A stretch of 40,747 nt of DNA from Chara braunii (GCA_003427395.1 BFEA01000009.1:4989902-5030648), one strand, 5' to 3'; positions 20,091 to 30,916 are shown, numbered from the stretch's first letter. Made by a program: numbers and translations. Notes: generated by a model not told the origin, from the sequence alone.

Positions 20091-20460
20091 TATTGTGACC
20101 ACTGACGCAAGTCGGTATGGAATTGGCGCAGTTCTACAGCTGGACGATGGTAAGGGTTACACACCTATTGAGTTCATGTCTGTCAGACTTCCTACTTAGA
20201 AGGTCGTCGACTCCACTTACGAAAGGGAATTGTATGCGCTTGTCTGTGCACTGAAATCCTGGAAACACTACTTGTTAGGGAGGCACTTCACTGTCTATTC
20301 AGATCACTCGACACTGAAGTGGATAAAGACTCAACCAAAACTCTCTGACAAACTAGTACGATGGTCTGCTTTCCTCGACACCTTTGACTTTGAGTTAAAG
20401 ACAATCAAAGGTAAGTCTAACGTTGTGGCAGATGCATTGTCTAGGAGAAGTGATTTCTAT
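20091..20460 (+). pseudogene. E2 RNase H, one nonsense codon
   Basis: VTTDASRYGIGAVL gives the first acidic residue (D at 20104-20106). After an in-frame TAG at 20197-20199 the same frame continues with YERELYALVCALKSW (E), FTVYSDHSTLKW (D) and NVVADALSRR (D). The four-acid pattern is complete. RNase H degrades the RNA strand during reverse transcription. The frame itself is continuous apart from the single stop. Confidence 0.8.
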
Positions 20461-21798
20461 GGAACCATTGTCTCTTACTTGGATATTGGAAATGATGTAC
20501 AGGAACAAATTCGACAAGGTTATGCTAAAGACCCTATCTGGAAACCCATTATTGACCTTGTCACGAAGGATCCTGCCCTGCTACCCAAGTACAAGATTAT
20601 AAATGGATTGCTTTTCTTGATAGACGAAACTGAACAACGATTGTGTATTCCTCACAAAGAAGAGATTAAAAGTCTGCTGATTGGGGAATGCCATGACTTT
20701 GCAGGACATTTTGGTTTCAAGAAAACTTATTCAGAAGTAAGAGAACGCTTCGATTGGAAAGGATTAAAGGAACGCTTCGATTGGAAAGGATTAAAGGAAG
20801 ATGTACTAACGTACGTGCGTACTTGTCTGCTATGTCAGAGAAACAAACCACCACATGAGAACCCTCTGGGTCTACTAAGGCCCTTACCGATTCCCAGCGA
20901 ACCAGGTGAGTCTATCGCCATAGACTTCATGAGTCTCGTCAAGAGTCGGAATGGCAACAGTCAAGTGATGGTTGTAGTCGATCGTTTCTCTAAGTATGCA
21001 ATGTTTATTCCTTCGCCTGCTGAAGCGAAAACTGAGTTTGTGGTCCAGAAGTTTCAGATGCGATGGGTAATTGAGTATGGATTCCCATTGTCTATTGTAT
21101 CTGACAGGGATGTGAGGTTCACAAGTATGCCATGGCAAAAGCTGATGGAGGCATACGACACTCGTTTGACCATGTCGTCAGGACGACATCCTGAAACGAA
21201 TGGGCAAAGCGAGCAAATGAACCGCTTGTGCCAACATCTCTTGCGCATTTATGTCAGGCCCGATCAAATTGATTGGGATGAGAACCTACCGAAAATAGCT
21301 AGTGCATACAACAACAGCGTCCACACTGCAACCGGACGCACTCCTAACGCACTACATAAAGGGTGGAAGTCGCGGCGTCCCATTGATGTATTGACCAGGG
21401 ACCAATTTTTACGGTTACCACCAGGGACTCGTGAATATGCAGTTCTGTTCCAGGAAGACATCCAGAAAGTTAAGGAGAACCTAAAGAAAGCACAAGAACA
21501 GATGATAAACCAGGCCAACAAACATCGAAGACCTGCTAACTTTCAAGTAGGTGACATGGTTTGGGTAAAGTCTAATGAGTTCTCCTTGGAAGAAGATGTT
21601 TCACAGAAATTGTTGCCTGTCTACTTTGGGTCCTGGGAAGTCCTCAAAGTAATTGGAGATACAGACGGACCGTCCTACAAAATTGATATTCCCTCGCATC
21701 TCAAAACCTACCGTGTATTCCATGCCTCTAGGTTGCTACCGTATGTGGAGGGAGATCAGTTTCCTAACAGGCCTTCTATGATTCCACCTTCGATGAAC
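20461..21798 (+). CDS. E2 integrase (zinc-binding and DDE catalytic domains)
   Basis: The frame is open without stops from 20230 to 21990. The zinc domain has HDFAGH (H at 20692 and 20707) and CLLC (C at 20824 and 20833). The catalytic triad is D at 20923 (AIDFM), D at 21103 (VSDRDVRF) and E at 21211 (GQSEQMN). A VGDMVWVKSNEFSLEEDVSQ segment begins the C-terminal region. An exact 27-base tandem duplication at 20743-20796 adds nine residues between the His and Cys pairs and may disturb zinc binding. Integrase inserts the DNA copy into the genome. Confidence 0.85.
20743..20796 (+). repeat. Exact 27-base tandem duplication inside integrase
   Basis: 20743-20769 and 20770-20796 are identical, starting GAACGCTTCGATTGG. 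The length is a multiple of three, so the frame is kept. Confidence 0.95.
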
Positions 21799-21990
21799 GG
21801 AAGTTATGAAGTAGATCGGATTGTAGACCATGGGTTCTTCTCCACCGGAAGGCGTAGACGACCGCAGAAGCAGTTCAAGGTAAGGTTTAAGACCCAAAAA
21901 CCTTCCGAGGATCGGTGGTTCAGCAAACAACAGCTCCTTCAAACTGCTCCTGACATCGTCTCTGCATATGAGCGTGGGTTGAAAGGATAA
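21799..21990 (+). CDS. E2 integrase C-terminal chromodomain-like segment
   Basis: YEVDRIVDH, KQFKVRFKTQ, DRWFSKQQL and DIVSAYERG follow the spacing of a chromodomain: first strand, second strand, Trp-containing turn, then helix. The aromatic cage is only partly recognisable. In chromoviruses this module is thought to guide insertion to particular chromatin. The frame stops at TAA 21988-21990, 39 bases before the 3' LTR. Confidence 0.7.
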   Translation, partial: GSYEVDRIVDHGFFSTGRRRRPQKQFKVRFKTQKPSEDRWFSKQQLLQTAPDIVSAYERGLKG

Positions 21991-22029
21991 TTATTTTTGC
22001 AATGGAACTCGAAATTGGGTCGGCAGGAA

Positions 22030-23036
22030 TGCAGTAACCCGCACTCAGCAGCGGCCGGGCTGTGTGACCACGCACTGCCTGGCCCAGCCCATCGTCTGGC
22101 CAGTGAGACCCAACGCTGGACTGGGGAAATTCAAAGGTCAAAGTCAACTGTCGGGTCGCAGGTACCGTACCCAAGTCCACGAACAAATACACACATGTGT
22201 TTATGCAGGTACTAGGCCAAGACATCGGACCAAGGGAGAATCGATCGCAGACCGATCCAGGCCGTCGCAGCATCAAGATCTTGACGGCACAGGACTGTTG
22301 CACCGGGGGCATTGACCCCGAGTCAATGCTACTTAAGGTTGACTCCTGGCTTTGACATCATTCTTTCTGTCGCGAGTCAAAGCTGACTCTACTTTGACGC
22401 GGCGCTGGTTTGGGAGGTGCTGGCTATTTGCGGGCTGAGAGCTCGCGTTCTTCAGCTTCGACACGCTGCTTGCTTGCTGGCATGGTGGCTGGCTTGCTCG
22501 TGTCTACAAGGTGCTGACGTGGCAGCGCCACGTGTCGTTGCTGATGTGGCTGCTGCCACGTAGTGTGATGGTGGCGTAGCTGTGCCACGTGTTCATTCGT
22601 TGTTCAGACTATCGTTGTCCGGAAGGAGGTTAGGGACTGTGGGGATGAGATGACACGTACGTGTTTATTGAGGCGACATTGCTGCTCCGTTGATGAAGAG
22701 AATGCTGATGTGCCACGTGGCACTTTGAGGAACTCGGATCTGTATCTGGAATGACGCTGCTGGAGAGGGGGCGAATTTGTTTGGCCTGAAGAAGAAGTGG
22801 GCTTCTTCTTCTTCTTCTTCTTCTAAGTCTCTTCTTTCCCCCATCTCTCTCTCGTCTATATATGTTTATACTCGGTTACGAAAACAGATCGACATTATTC
22901 ATCAACAAGATTGGATTACTCGAGTTACTTTGTCATTGAGCGACGGGACTTGTACTGCACGAGTGTTGATGCTCGTGCGTTGCTGTGAACAGTATCTGCA
23001 TGTCCAATGTGTATTATCTCGCCTAGGTTCATTACA
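22030..23036 (+). repeat. E2 3' LTR
   Basis: Starts TGCAGTAACCCGCACTCA and ends ATTACA, then TATT at 23037-23040. Length 1007. It matches the 5' LTR but differs by many substitutions and small indels (for example an extra CAGACCGATCCAGGC-type stretch near 22247). The sequence just upstream, GGGTCGGCAGGAA, is only a weak polypurine tract. Confidence 0.9.
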
Positions 23037-23040
23037 TATT

Positions 23041-23560
23041 CCTCATTTTGCTACCCTTGCAGAACCTCTAAGAGAGATGGTAAGACAAGGGGCCGACTTA
23101 TCATGAACCGAAAAAACACAGACTGTTGTAGAGACTTAAGAAGAAAAATTAAAAGATGGAGGTGTAGTGTTGGGCGTGCCTTTCTACGATGATGAGAAGG
23201 GAAAATCCTTCATCATCGAGGCAGATGGAGGAACAGTGGCTCTTGGTGGTGTACTCATTCAAAAGGATGGGAATGGGAAAGAGAGAGCTCTAAGGTTTGA
23301 AAGTATGACTCTTAACTCTATAGAAAAAGGCTACACCGAATTCCGAAAAGAGTTATTGGCAATCATCCACTGTCTCAGGTGCTTCAGACACTATGTACTT
23401 GGAATGACACTCATCTTGAGGAGTGATGCATCTGCTGTGATTGGTGCTATTCAAAAACATCAACAAGTAGATCCAACAGTAAGCAGATGGATTGCCTTCA
23501 TCTGAACTTTTGATTTTAAACTTGAAAAAATTCCTACGAAGAAGAATCGGCCAGATGGTC
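23041..23560 (+). pseudogene. E1 RT C-terminus and RNase H, resuming after E2
   Basis: Immediately after the TATT the coding reads HFATLAEPLREMVRQGA, the connection region after RT. The frame 23167-23505 then gives FIIEADGGTVALGGVLIQ (D), FRKELLAIIHCLRCFRHYVLG (E), LILRSDASAV (D) and SRWIAFI. This is a Ty3/gypsy RNase H. Stops at 23103 and 23503 and the changed motif near 23550 (PDGLKPNR) show decay. It pairs with 13452-13862 as the same gene split by E2. Confidence 0.8.
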
Positions 23561-23922
23561 TAAAGCCGAATCGAATGGAGAAAAAACGAAGATGAAAAAT
23601 CTGCCTATGCTGATAATTTTATGAATGAAGAAGACGATGAAGATTATAAGGCTTTGAGTTCCTATAAGTGAAGTTTATGACCTGAAGAAAGAAAGAGTTG
23701 CGGAGAGATCCATGATGCTTGTGTCTATGAGTTAATTCTTGAGAAGGAAGAGGAGGAAGAGCAAAACGATTGGTATGCTAAAGTCAATGCAGCGGTTGTG
23801 ATTGTCAATGAGATGGGAGAAAGTGTTGGGTTAAAGAATGAGGAAGAAGCTGAAAAGAAAGAAGAAGAGATTTTTTTCATTTTTGAAGAATATGACGGAA
23901 GTTACCAAGAGATTGAAAGAAG
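23561..23922 (+). pseudogene. E1 acidic spacer between RNase H and integrase
   Basis: Glu/Asp/Lys-rich fragments (NEEDDEDYK, then EKEEEEEQ-like) in several frames with stops. No motif; it links RNase H to integrase. Confidence 0.4.
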
Positions 23923-25190
23923 ATGAAAAAAGAACAACTAAAGGAATATTACTGCAAAAAATCAAGAAAAAAGTTCAGATTGAAGAGAGGTCACCTCTTC
24001 GTGAATGACAAGGAAGGTTTGCCTCCACTAAGAGTCATCTGTGGGAAAGAAAAACAACTAGAAATAAGTGATGCTCTACACGAGGGGGTTGCTGGTGGCC
24101 ATAAAGTTGTTAAAGTAAACTACTTTAAGATAGTTAAACTCTACTTCTGGCCTGGCATGAGAGACATGGTTTACAAATTTTGTAAGTCATGTGTGTTATG
24201 TCAGAAGAGGTCTACTATAAGGATGATTGAACCTTTATTTCCTACTATTCTGGTTGAACCAGGTAGTCGGGTTCATTTGGATCTCATCACCATGTCCTTA
24301 GGCAAGAGCGGGATGAGATACATATTAAATATGAGGGATAATTTTTCAGGATATGTTGAAACTGAAGAAGAAGACAGTCAACAATTGGTTGGCTGGAGGA
24401 GGTTGATCTCAGATATTTGTTCATCAGAGAGTTTATCTCAGACAAAGGGTTTGGGTTTAGAAATGAGATTGTAAGGAGAACCACTTTCAAAGATGATGTC
24501 AGAATTCGATATGTAACTACTTATCATCCTCAAGCAAATGCGTCGGTTGAGAGAGGTCACTGAAGTTTGAAAGATTCATTGGCTAAATGGTGCGAAGAGG
24601 ACCTTAGTAACTAACCAAAAGTACTAAGGGATGCAGTCTATGCTGACAACATTATTGTCTAGAGAACCACTGGCTATGCTTCGTTCACTCTGTGGTACGG
24701 TCGGTATGCTACCTTACCTATTGAGAGGATAATCAAGACATGGTCAAATCAAGAGAGTGACAAAGAAATTATATTCCAGAGATCTTCATATTAGAATGAG
24801 ACAGATATCAGAGGTTGATCAGGCAGTAATCGATGTAGAAAGAATGACAACCAACAGATTATCAGATCATGAGAGATGGAACAAGAAAAGATACATAAGG
24901 AAAAAGAAACTAAAGGTTGGTGACATTGTCCTCTTATTCGATAATTCCCTTGAGACTTAGTGGACCAAACGATTGGAGCCTAGATGGCTCGGTCCCTATA
25001 GAATTACAGGTGAAACTGAGGGAATGTCTATGTGATATCAGAGATGGATGGTTCAAGAATTCATGATATGGTATCAGGGTCAAGACTTCGTAAGTTCATC
25101 TCTAGAGACCCTAACCTGGCCCCTACAATGATCACAAAGAAAGGAAAGAAAAATCAATCATCCAGTAAGAGTGCAGTTTCAGAAAACTGA
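23923..25190 (+). pseudogene. E1 integrase, frameshifted
   Basis: The frame 23923-24474 has the zinc domain: H at 24079 (ALHEG), H at 24100 (GGHK), and CVLC with Cys at 24190 and 24199. It continues VHLDLITM with the first catalytic Asp. A frameshift near 24365 moves the rest to another frame, with FISDKGFGF (D at 24441) and NASVERGH (E at 24549). The C-terminal region follows at 24757-24960 (LKVGDIVLLFDN), then after a TAG a RWLGPYRIT segment and SRLRKFISRDPN, to TGA 25188-25190. In-frame stops occur near 24559, 24613, 24659 and 24958. Confidence 0.8.
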
Positions 25191-26100
25191 GAGAAGTATA
25201 GTGAGACAGTGAGGCACTACAAGGACAAGAACTTCCGCAGACCTTGACTACTCTTGCATTGTCAATTCAGTATGTCAATTTTCATCATGTCAAATTTTAA
25301 CACGAGAGATTTGAGAGAGATCTAATGATTCGTATTCGCTTTTGCATCTAAATAAATTTTCTTAACAGAGCCAATGGGATCAAAGTGTTATTGATGTGGA
25401 GTCACAGTCGATCCGCGAGGATCAGATCCTTGAGCAGGGGAAAACTGTGAGGAGCAGTTACAGTGAGAAAGTGACGAGAGGTCATCGTCCTAGGTATTGA
25501 TGCAATATCAAGATTAAGAGAAACTCGTGGTTGTGGCACATCAAAGAGTAACTGAAATTAATCTCATGTGATGAAGAGAAAGTCCGACGAGCATAAAGAA
25601 TTTCATCTCTACTTGACTAGAGAGTTGTCAGAGGGACTTCGTGACTCCTGACTGAGTTGCCTGTCCAAGAGAGTTATTAAGAATATGGGCATAAAGAAGT
25701 TCAGCCTTGCTTGACCAAAGAGTTGTCAATAGGTGGACTTCATGTTTTTTTGACTAAGTTGCCTATCTTTTGTCTCAAATGAGGGAAGGGACCTCTCCAG
25801 GGCCAGTATCTCTATATTTCCTTGAGACTGACAGAAAGTCTGTTGGGAGTATTCTCAGGTGATGGAAGGGACCCCTCTGGGATCAACGCTTTGTATTTCC
25901 TGAGGTTGAAGGGAAATCTCTATGAAATGCACTGTTGGTTGCTGTGGTCGTTGTTCAGTGCCTCTTGAGACCGAAGGGACGTCTCTTAAGAAATGTCTGT
26001 TTTGTTATCTGGGGCATGGACTATTTGATTGTGGGTTTGATATGTTTTGTCTGACTGTGTGTGCCTGGGGTTTTCTTCCCTAACCTAAAAATGCATCAAC
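25191..26100 (+). other. E1 3' non-coding region with two sets of short tandem repeats
   Basis: No gene. A ~98-bp unit is duplicated: GCATAAAGAATTTCA...GAGAGTTGTCAGAGG...GACTGAGTTGCCT from 25591, and GCATAAAGAAGTTCA...AGAGTTGTCAATAGG...GACTAAGTTGCCT from 25689. Next, GAAGGGACC-type units start near 25785, 25865 and 25973, each followed by TTTCCTTGAG or CTCTTGAGA-like blocks. This may be the 3' untranslated part of E1 or its LTR; no LTR border was found. Confidence 0.5.
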
Positions 26101-26668
26101 TGTCGAGGCTAACCAGAGCCTTACCGTAGTAGGTTGCAATCTGGTGGGGTCAACAGGTCCCCGACGCGAGTGTCAAATTTCGTAGTTGACTGAGGCTAAG
26201 ACTCAGGGGGTCTCGCCTGTGACGTCAAAAGGGGTCAGCTGCAACCCTATCGCAGCCAGAGGATGCAATCCAGTGAGGTTCGCCAAAGCATGAAATCGTG
26301 GTTAGACCGGGTCTCGCGTTCAAAAATTTGGGCGGGGCGGCTAACGCCCTAGGCCAAAAACTGGTGGGTGAGCCGGCCCCTGGTCAAATCCGGGTACGAA
26401 AGAGTTTGACTGACAGGAGGTCTACTATCATAGGGTGACCAGACCCGCTATAGTCTAAGTTCCCTGGCGTGAGGTGAGCCAAAGGGTCAACATACTTGAG
26501 TAGTGGGTATGGTGGTCCTGACCTGGAGGCAGGTTAAAGGGGCTGTCAAGACAAATGGTCTGATTAGTTCTGGCCTGAGGTGGGCCGAACAAGGGTTGTC
26601 AGGCTAACGGGAGGTCTGCCACCCCTGGCCAGTGGTAGGCCAAAACCAAGGCAATCAATAAGTCTTGG
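26101..26668. other. GC-rich unassigned stretch, possible E1 LTR material
   Basis: Contains loosely repeated TGCAATCTGGTGGGG / TGCAATCCAGTGAGG segments (near 26146 and 26266) and many GG-TC blocks. No frame of note. I looked for a matching LTR on the left side of E1 and did not find one. Confidence 0.35.
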
Positions 26669-26825
26669 GTGGGAAGAACTACTTATGTTACTTCACTTAT
26701 TATTTTATTTTGGGTTTTCATTTTATTTGTTTTATTTAAATCATTGCATGATGCTTGCTTGTTAGAGGATTTGCATGTTGGGATCACGCTTGGTGGGTTG
26801 TGGAACTTGCTGTTTTGCAGGGTCA

Positions 26826-27168
26826 TATGGATCAATCTAAAGTTCCCAGACCAGGGTTTGGTATCCCCTCCGGTTGCTCGCGAAGTTGAGAAGACGTCTC
26901 ACTCAGGCTGGAGAACAAGAAAAGGGTTTGGTATGCCTTACCCCTAATACTGTTGACAGTGAGCGTCCCCAGTGCTAACGCTAGATTGACAATATTCCTG
27001 GAAACACTATCAAAAATGAGAGACGAGGTAACTTCCCCAGTGAAAAGGTCAGAGGGAAATTCAGATTTCAAGACGATAAAAAGGTCAAAGTCAATTGCAG
27101 ATGAGGGAACTAAGATAAAATCCTTCTTAAATTTTGTTTGGTGGCCGACAGAGCGGCCTGGTTCATGA
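26826..27168 (+). pseudogene. Possible start of another gag-like frame
   Basis: After a T-rich stretch and TTTTGCAG at 26812-26819, an ATG at 26827 opens a frame rich in basic residues. A neighbouring frame reads GWRTRKGFGMPYP. A second frame at 26953-27168 has ETLSKMRDEVTSPVKRSEG and is lysine-rich. The basic, Pro-containing composition is like gag N-termini, but I recognise no domain and the frames are broken. Low confidence. Confidence 0.25.
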
Positions 27169-27301
27169 GGAACCTGCATCCCCGACCTCAAGGTATTAAA
27201 ACTCTTATGCCAGGGATGCTATGAGATATGGAATGGACTGAGAAGTTAAACAAAAGGAAGACTAAGAAGTTCAAGAAAAAGACCTAGCGCTTATGCAAGA
27301 T

Positions 27302-27733
27302 CTAAAGGATGGTCATGAACTCTACTTGGAGTAAAACGAGAAGAGAGAAAATACAGTAGAGGGTACAACTGTTAATCTGGGGTAGAGAGGGAGCCACGCA
27401 TGGAATACAGGGTGAAGGAACAGGCGCTAACACCTTGCTTGCCACAAGAGTGGTAGGTACTCCAGGGGAGTATGGAGGGGAGGAAGTACTAGGAGCGCCA
27501 TAGCGAGCCTCATACTTCTTCTGGTAATATTCCATCCTCGTTGGGGATGGAGTTCTCTCGTACCACCCAGGCAATGAGTGACGTGGATAGGCCCTTGAGT
27601 GGGTACGGTACCCATCTCTTTCTTCCTCCTCCTCTGAACTGGAGTGCCTTCTGGCACGAGGAGCAAACTCCTCTGAAACCTTCCCTCCTCTTCCACCCCT
27701 CCCTCTTTCCTGTCCCTGACGTGCCTCAGGCAT
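27302..27733 (-). CDS. Unrecognised low-complexity protein, 143 codons
   Basis: The frame extends upstream to 27904, but the ATG at 27733 begins a compositionally distinct segment: Gly/Arg/Gln-rich (ARQGQERGRGGRGGK), then acidic (SSSEEEEERDGY), then Tyr/Pro/Ser-rich (WYERTPSPTRMEYYQKKYEARYG). The C-terminus becomes hydrophobic before the stop at 27302. No catalytic motif or membrane protein signature is convincing. It could be a first exon of a host gene, a gag N-terminus, or chance. The hydrophobic tail may be read-through of non-coding sequence. Confidence 0.3.
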   Translation of the reverse strand: MPEARQGQERGRGGRGGKVSEEFAPRARRHSSSEEEEERDGYRTHSRAYPRHSLPGWYERTPSPTRMEYYQKKYEARYGAPSTSSPPYSPGVPTTLVASKVLAPVPSPCIPCVAPSLPQINSCTLYCIFSLLVLLQVEFMTIL

Positions 27734-27904
27734 GGTGCAAGATGAAATTGAAGTTGGGGAGAAAGTAGGAAGGAAAGGTATGCAGCAATAAAAATGGAGA
27801 CTAAGAGAAGACCGGGAAAATAAAGGGGAACACATTACTAAGAGAGAAAGAGGGAAGTAGTTGCGCAAATCACGCGGGGCTGCTGCGACATGAGTGTGTT
27901 GCAA

Positions 27905-28861
27905 AAGGAAGCGCTAATGCAAGTCCGTTATGAGAGTTTCACCGCGAACCGTTGTGAAAGTGAGTGTGTGTACCGTCAATTCTCGCCATCTTATACTAAC
28001 TGCTTTTCTCGTTTTGGCCGTGCGCGGACACTAGGCCGGGGTTTGGTATTATGTCGGAAGGTGTGGTGTCCCGGCCCTCCGTTGTGTGTCGAATGCCTAC
28101 TCACGTTTCTCTGCTGCGGATCATGTATCTGCTCACATACCTCGGCCGTGTGATCAGTCCAGTTGACGCTACCACCGACAAAATGGTGGGTGCGCTACTG
28201 GACTTCCCTTTGGTCCACGCAGACACGGCGGCCTTGCCATCGGACACGGGTACCCACTGGGGGTAGTTCGTTGGCTCTTGTTGAAGGAAGGAAGGAGTCG
28301 GTCGGTATCTCATTATGGGTCCGCCTCGCGCTGGGCATGCAATCTTTTCAAACTAAGATTGAAAAGACGGAAGATGCAATCCGTAGGGTCGCACTCCAGT
28401 CGTGACTGTTGAGAGCTCGACCTAGTTTTAAAATTGTTATCATTAAACAAAGAAAAGAAATATATGTAATTTTCTTAATAATTACCTATTAGTAAATGAG
28501 TGTAAGGTGGGTTTCTAATACGTCTCATTTAGTGCCAAGAGACTATGGCCTCCTGAGAGGCTTATAAGAGAACAACAAGTGGCCATTTGGCTATGGGTCG
28601 GTTGATGAGTGTTAGAGGCGCTCCTCGCTGGTTGAGAAAGCAGGTCGCGGCTGGTACCTGGTAGTACCCTGCCTACCCTGGAAGCTTGCGGGTGGAAGTT
28701 GCACGCTACTGAGAATTAGCGGCCTAATACCCTCGGGCCATTCAAAAGGGGCTCGGTTATGGTGCGCTGCAGCGGGCTACACGTTTATAGGACAAAGTAC
28801 CTTCAATTCATCTGGAGGTGGGAGCGAATGACGAAATAGGGGCCTACCGTGACGACATTCT
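27905..28861. other. No supported gene
   Basis: Short overlapping frames on both strands around 28050-28400 lack motifs. 28430-28500 is AT-rich. The rest is GC-rich and unassigned. Confidence 0.35.
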
Positions 28862-29146
28862 TTGGACTACAGCCGCTGCAACCAGGAGGCAAGGCTGAAG
28901 ATAAACGTGGAGGGAGGAAAGGAAGAGGAGATAAGAGTAGATCAGAGGCTGCAATTAGCCATCACGGAAGCCAAGGACCGAGCCAAGAGGAGATGTAGAC
29001 GGGATGGGGTCACGAACGAAGTGAAGGTGACCGTCTCGTACTTGGAAGGGGAGACTTCGACGGACACAGCAAAAAGAGAACAACGGCACCTACATCGTGA
29101 TACTGAAGCGGAGAGTGAAGAGAGCGATCTGGAGGCTGAGACCTAG
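28862..29146 (+). CDS. Unrecognised charged open frame, 94 codons
   Basis: The product is almost entirely polar: RVDQRLQLAITEAKDRAKRR near residues 25-44, then an acidic tail (EAESEESDLEAET). A helix-prone, charged composition is visible but no family. It could be part of a gag coiled coil. The frame begins at a TTG and I see no good ATG context, so the start is uncertain. Confidence 0.25.
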   Translation: MDYSRCNQEARLKINVEGGKEEEIRVDQRLQLAITEAKDRAKRRCRRDGVTNEVKVTVSYLEGETSTDTAKREQRHLHRDTEAESEESDLEAET

Positions 29147-29382
29147 TCTTGGTACGAACCCGACCAGGGGGGACAAGATCACCCACCGGACGAGCTTGTA
29201 GAGAACGGCCCTGAGGCCAGCTCGCGAGAACAAGGAGATTAGTAGCACTAGGTGGTTACATGTGGGCGGTCAGCGCCATGGTACGCCCAAGGGTGCAAGT
29301 GTGTTGGGAAGGCTGATGAGAAGTCAGCGCAAGAGTGGTGTATATAAGCCAGAGGCCCTGCGCAATAGAGGGCAATGGTTGG

Positions 29383-29710
29383 CTGCCAACCTCGACTCCA
29401 TCTCTTTCTTTTGGGAGTAATGACTAGTTGTGAACGCACAGGTTGTGCACGAAACCCGGCCNNNNNNNNNNNNNNNNNNNNNNNNNNNNNNNNNNNNNNN
29501 NNNNNNNNNNNNNNNNNNNNNNNNNNNNNNNNNNNNNNNNNNNNNNNNNNNNNNNNNNNNNNNNNNNNNNNNNNNNNNNNNNNNNNNNNNNNNNNNNNNN
29601 NNNNNNNNNNNNNNNNNNNNNNNNNNNNNNNCTGCCAACCTCGACTCCATCTCTTTCTTTTGGGGGTAGTGACTAGTTGTGAACGCACAGGTTGTGCACG
29701 AAACCCGGCC
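29383..29710. other. Assembly gap (170 N) flanked by a duplicated 79-base sequence
   Basis: 29383-29461 and 29632-29710 are the same 79 bases with two differences (GGAGTAATGAC versus GGGGTAGTGAC) and lie directly on either side of the N run at 29462-29631. This suggests unmerged overlapping contig ends, perhaps from two haplotypes, though a real tandem repeat across the gap is possible. Confidence 0.75.
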
Positions 29711-30688
29711 TGCAAAAAACAGAGAGGCTGAGAAGACATGTGCTCGCTCGCCGCTGTTGACGTCACCCTTCTTCTTGCACTGTGCCATAGTGAGTAGCAC
29801 TGATGACCTGCGGGTTGCAGGGGTGAGAAAATAGGAAGAGAGTTCCACACGTACGCGGAGGGGAAGTCGGATTGGAGAGAGAGGGAAGACTATGAGAGGT
29901 CAGATGGAAAAGGAGAACCTGACGCGTGGCTTCTCATTGATGTCAACAGTATTTTTGTTTTGAGTTGTGCCGGTTGATCTTACGAAGTGCTATCTCCGTT
30001 ACAGTGAAGTGGTCACGAGCAAATGGTTGGGACGCGACACGCTGTCTGCGCGAAGAAGAATTGGCTGGTATCAAATCATAGCGCAATCAACGAGGAAGCT
30101 AAGTCCGCAGGAGGGTTGCAGACTGAGAACGGCATGGGTATTGGATGCGAGTAGCGCTACGTGGGTCTCATTGTTAGTATTAACAGTTGAGCCTCGTGGT
30201 CCCGAAGCGAGAAAAGGGAGGGTGCGTTAAGCCTCGGCCGCGGCCATTAGGAGAGAAAGTGAGATGCTCGGGGTTGTAGTGAGAAACGATTGTTTTGTTT
30301 TGCTGTTCTTGATAATGCATATGTGCTCATTGCTGGTTGCTTATCGGTTCAGGTAACCTCGTTACCGGCCATTCTGGCGGAGGTACCGCTTTGGTCGACC
30401 GAGAATTGAGGGAGAATACTAAGCTTGGGGGCATAGTTAATTTCAACCAGTTACACGATCCGAGTTTCAATGAAGGTTGAATGTCAACAATAGCGTGTGT
30501 GACAGGGTAACATTACGGGCGCTATAGGCACAATATTGCTCATCCACAATGATGATGGTAATGATGACAATGGCGAGATAAGAAAGGAAGCTCTCATTGT
30601 CATCAAACTCCCCCTCTTCTCCTTTTTTTAGCTCGTCCTCATCACTAAGTGTGAGACAGTCACGATTCTAATGGGAAGTGACTTGTGG
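29711..30688. other. No supported gene
   Basis: Only one short frame at 29967-30230 without motifs; a GAT/GAC-rich patch near 30548-30575. I see nothing else. Confidence 0.35.
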
Positions 30689-30916
30689 TCAACTAGCTTC
30701 GATCATCAAATCTTGAAGGGTCTGTTGGATATCCTGGCGTTGTAGCCATTCCTGGTTACTTCCGTTGAGCTCGTCAAAGGCTCGACTTCCTTTGGCCGCA
30801 CTCTGAATAACAGGTTAGGAGAACTCAATCTTGTGCTTGAGCGCCTCTGTTGAGAGAATCTTTGAGCTTGCATCGAGTTGGAGAGAGATTGGTTGATCGA
30901 ACGAGTTCTGGTCCAT
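30689..30916 (-). pseudogene. Small minus-strand frame with one in-frame stop
   Basis: From ATG at 30916 the minus strand reads MDQNSFDQPISLQLDA..., meets a TAA near 30816, and continues in the same frame with SAAKGSRAFDELNGSNQEWL and IQQTLQDLMIEAS to TGA at 30689-30691. The amphipathic Gln/Leu-rich composition resembles the N-terminal coiled coil of a gag, but no domain is recognisable. It is too short for confidence. Confidence 0.25.

Larger units (their letters stand above)
13863..23036 (+). mobile_element. E2: full-length Ty3/gypsy chromodomain-type retrotransposon, nested in E1
   Basis: The element has direct LTRs (13863-14944 and 22030-23036), TG...CA ends, a TATT target duplication, a tRNA-Met primer site at 14948, and gag, protease, RT, RNase H, integrase and chromodomain-like segments in that order. 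The order RT-RNaseH-integrase defines Ty3/gypsy; the C-terminal chromodomain-like region suggests a chromovirus. Coding is interrupted by frameshifts near 18130, 18290 and 19590 and by stops at 18776 and 20197. The LTRs differ by many substitutions and indels, so the insertion is not recent. It sits inside E1's RT-RNase H region. Confidence 0.9.

Noticed and set aside
13863-23036. Integrated pararetrovirus or endogenous retrovirus with env
   Set aside because: E2 has LTRs, integrase and a chromodomain-like end and no movement-protein or envelope-like frame between pol and the 3' LTR (only 39 bases remain).
28101-28400. Small gene near 28.1-28.4 kb
   Set aside because: Overlapping frames on both strands, no domain, no promoter or repeat context.
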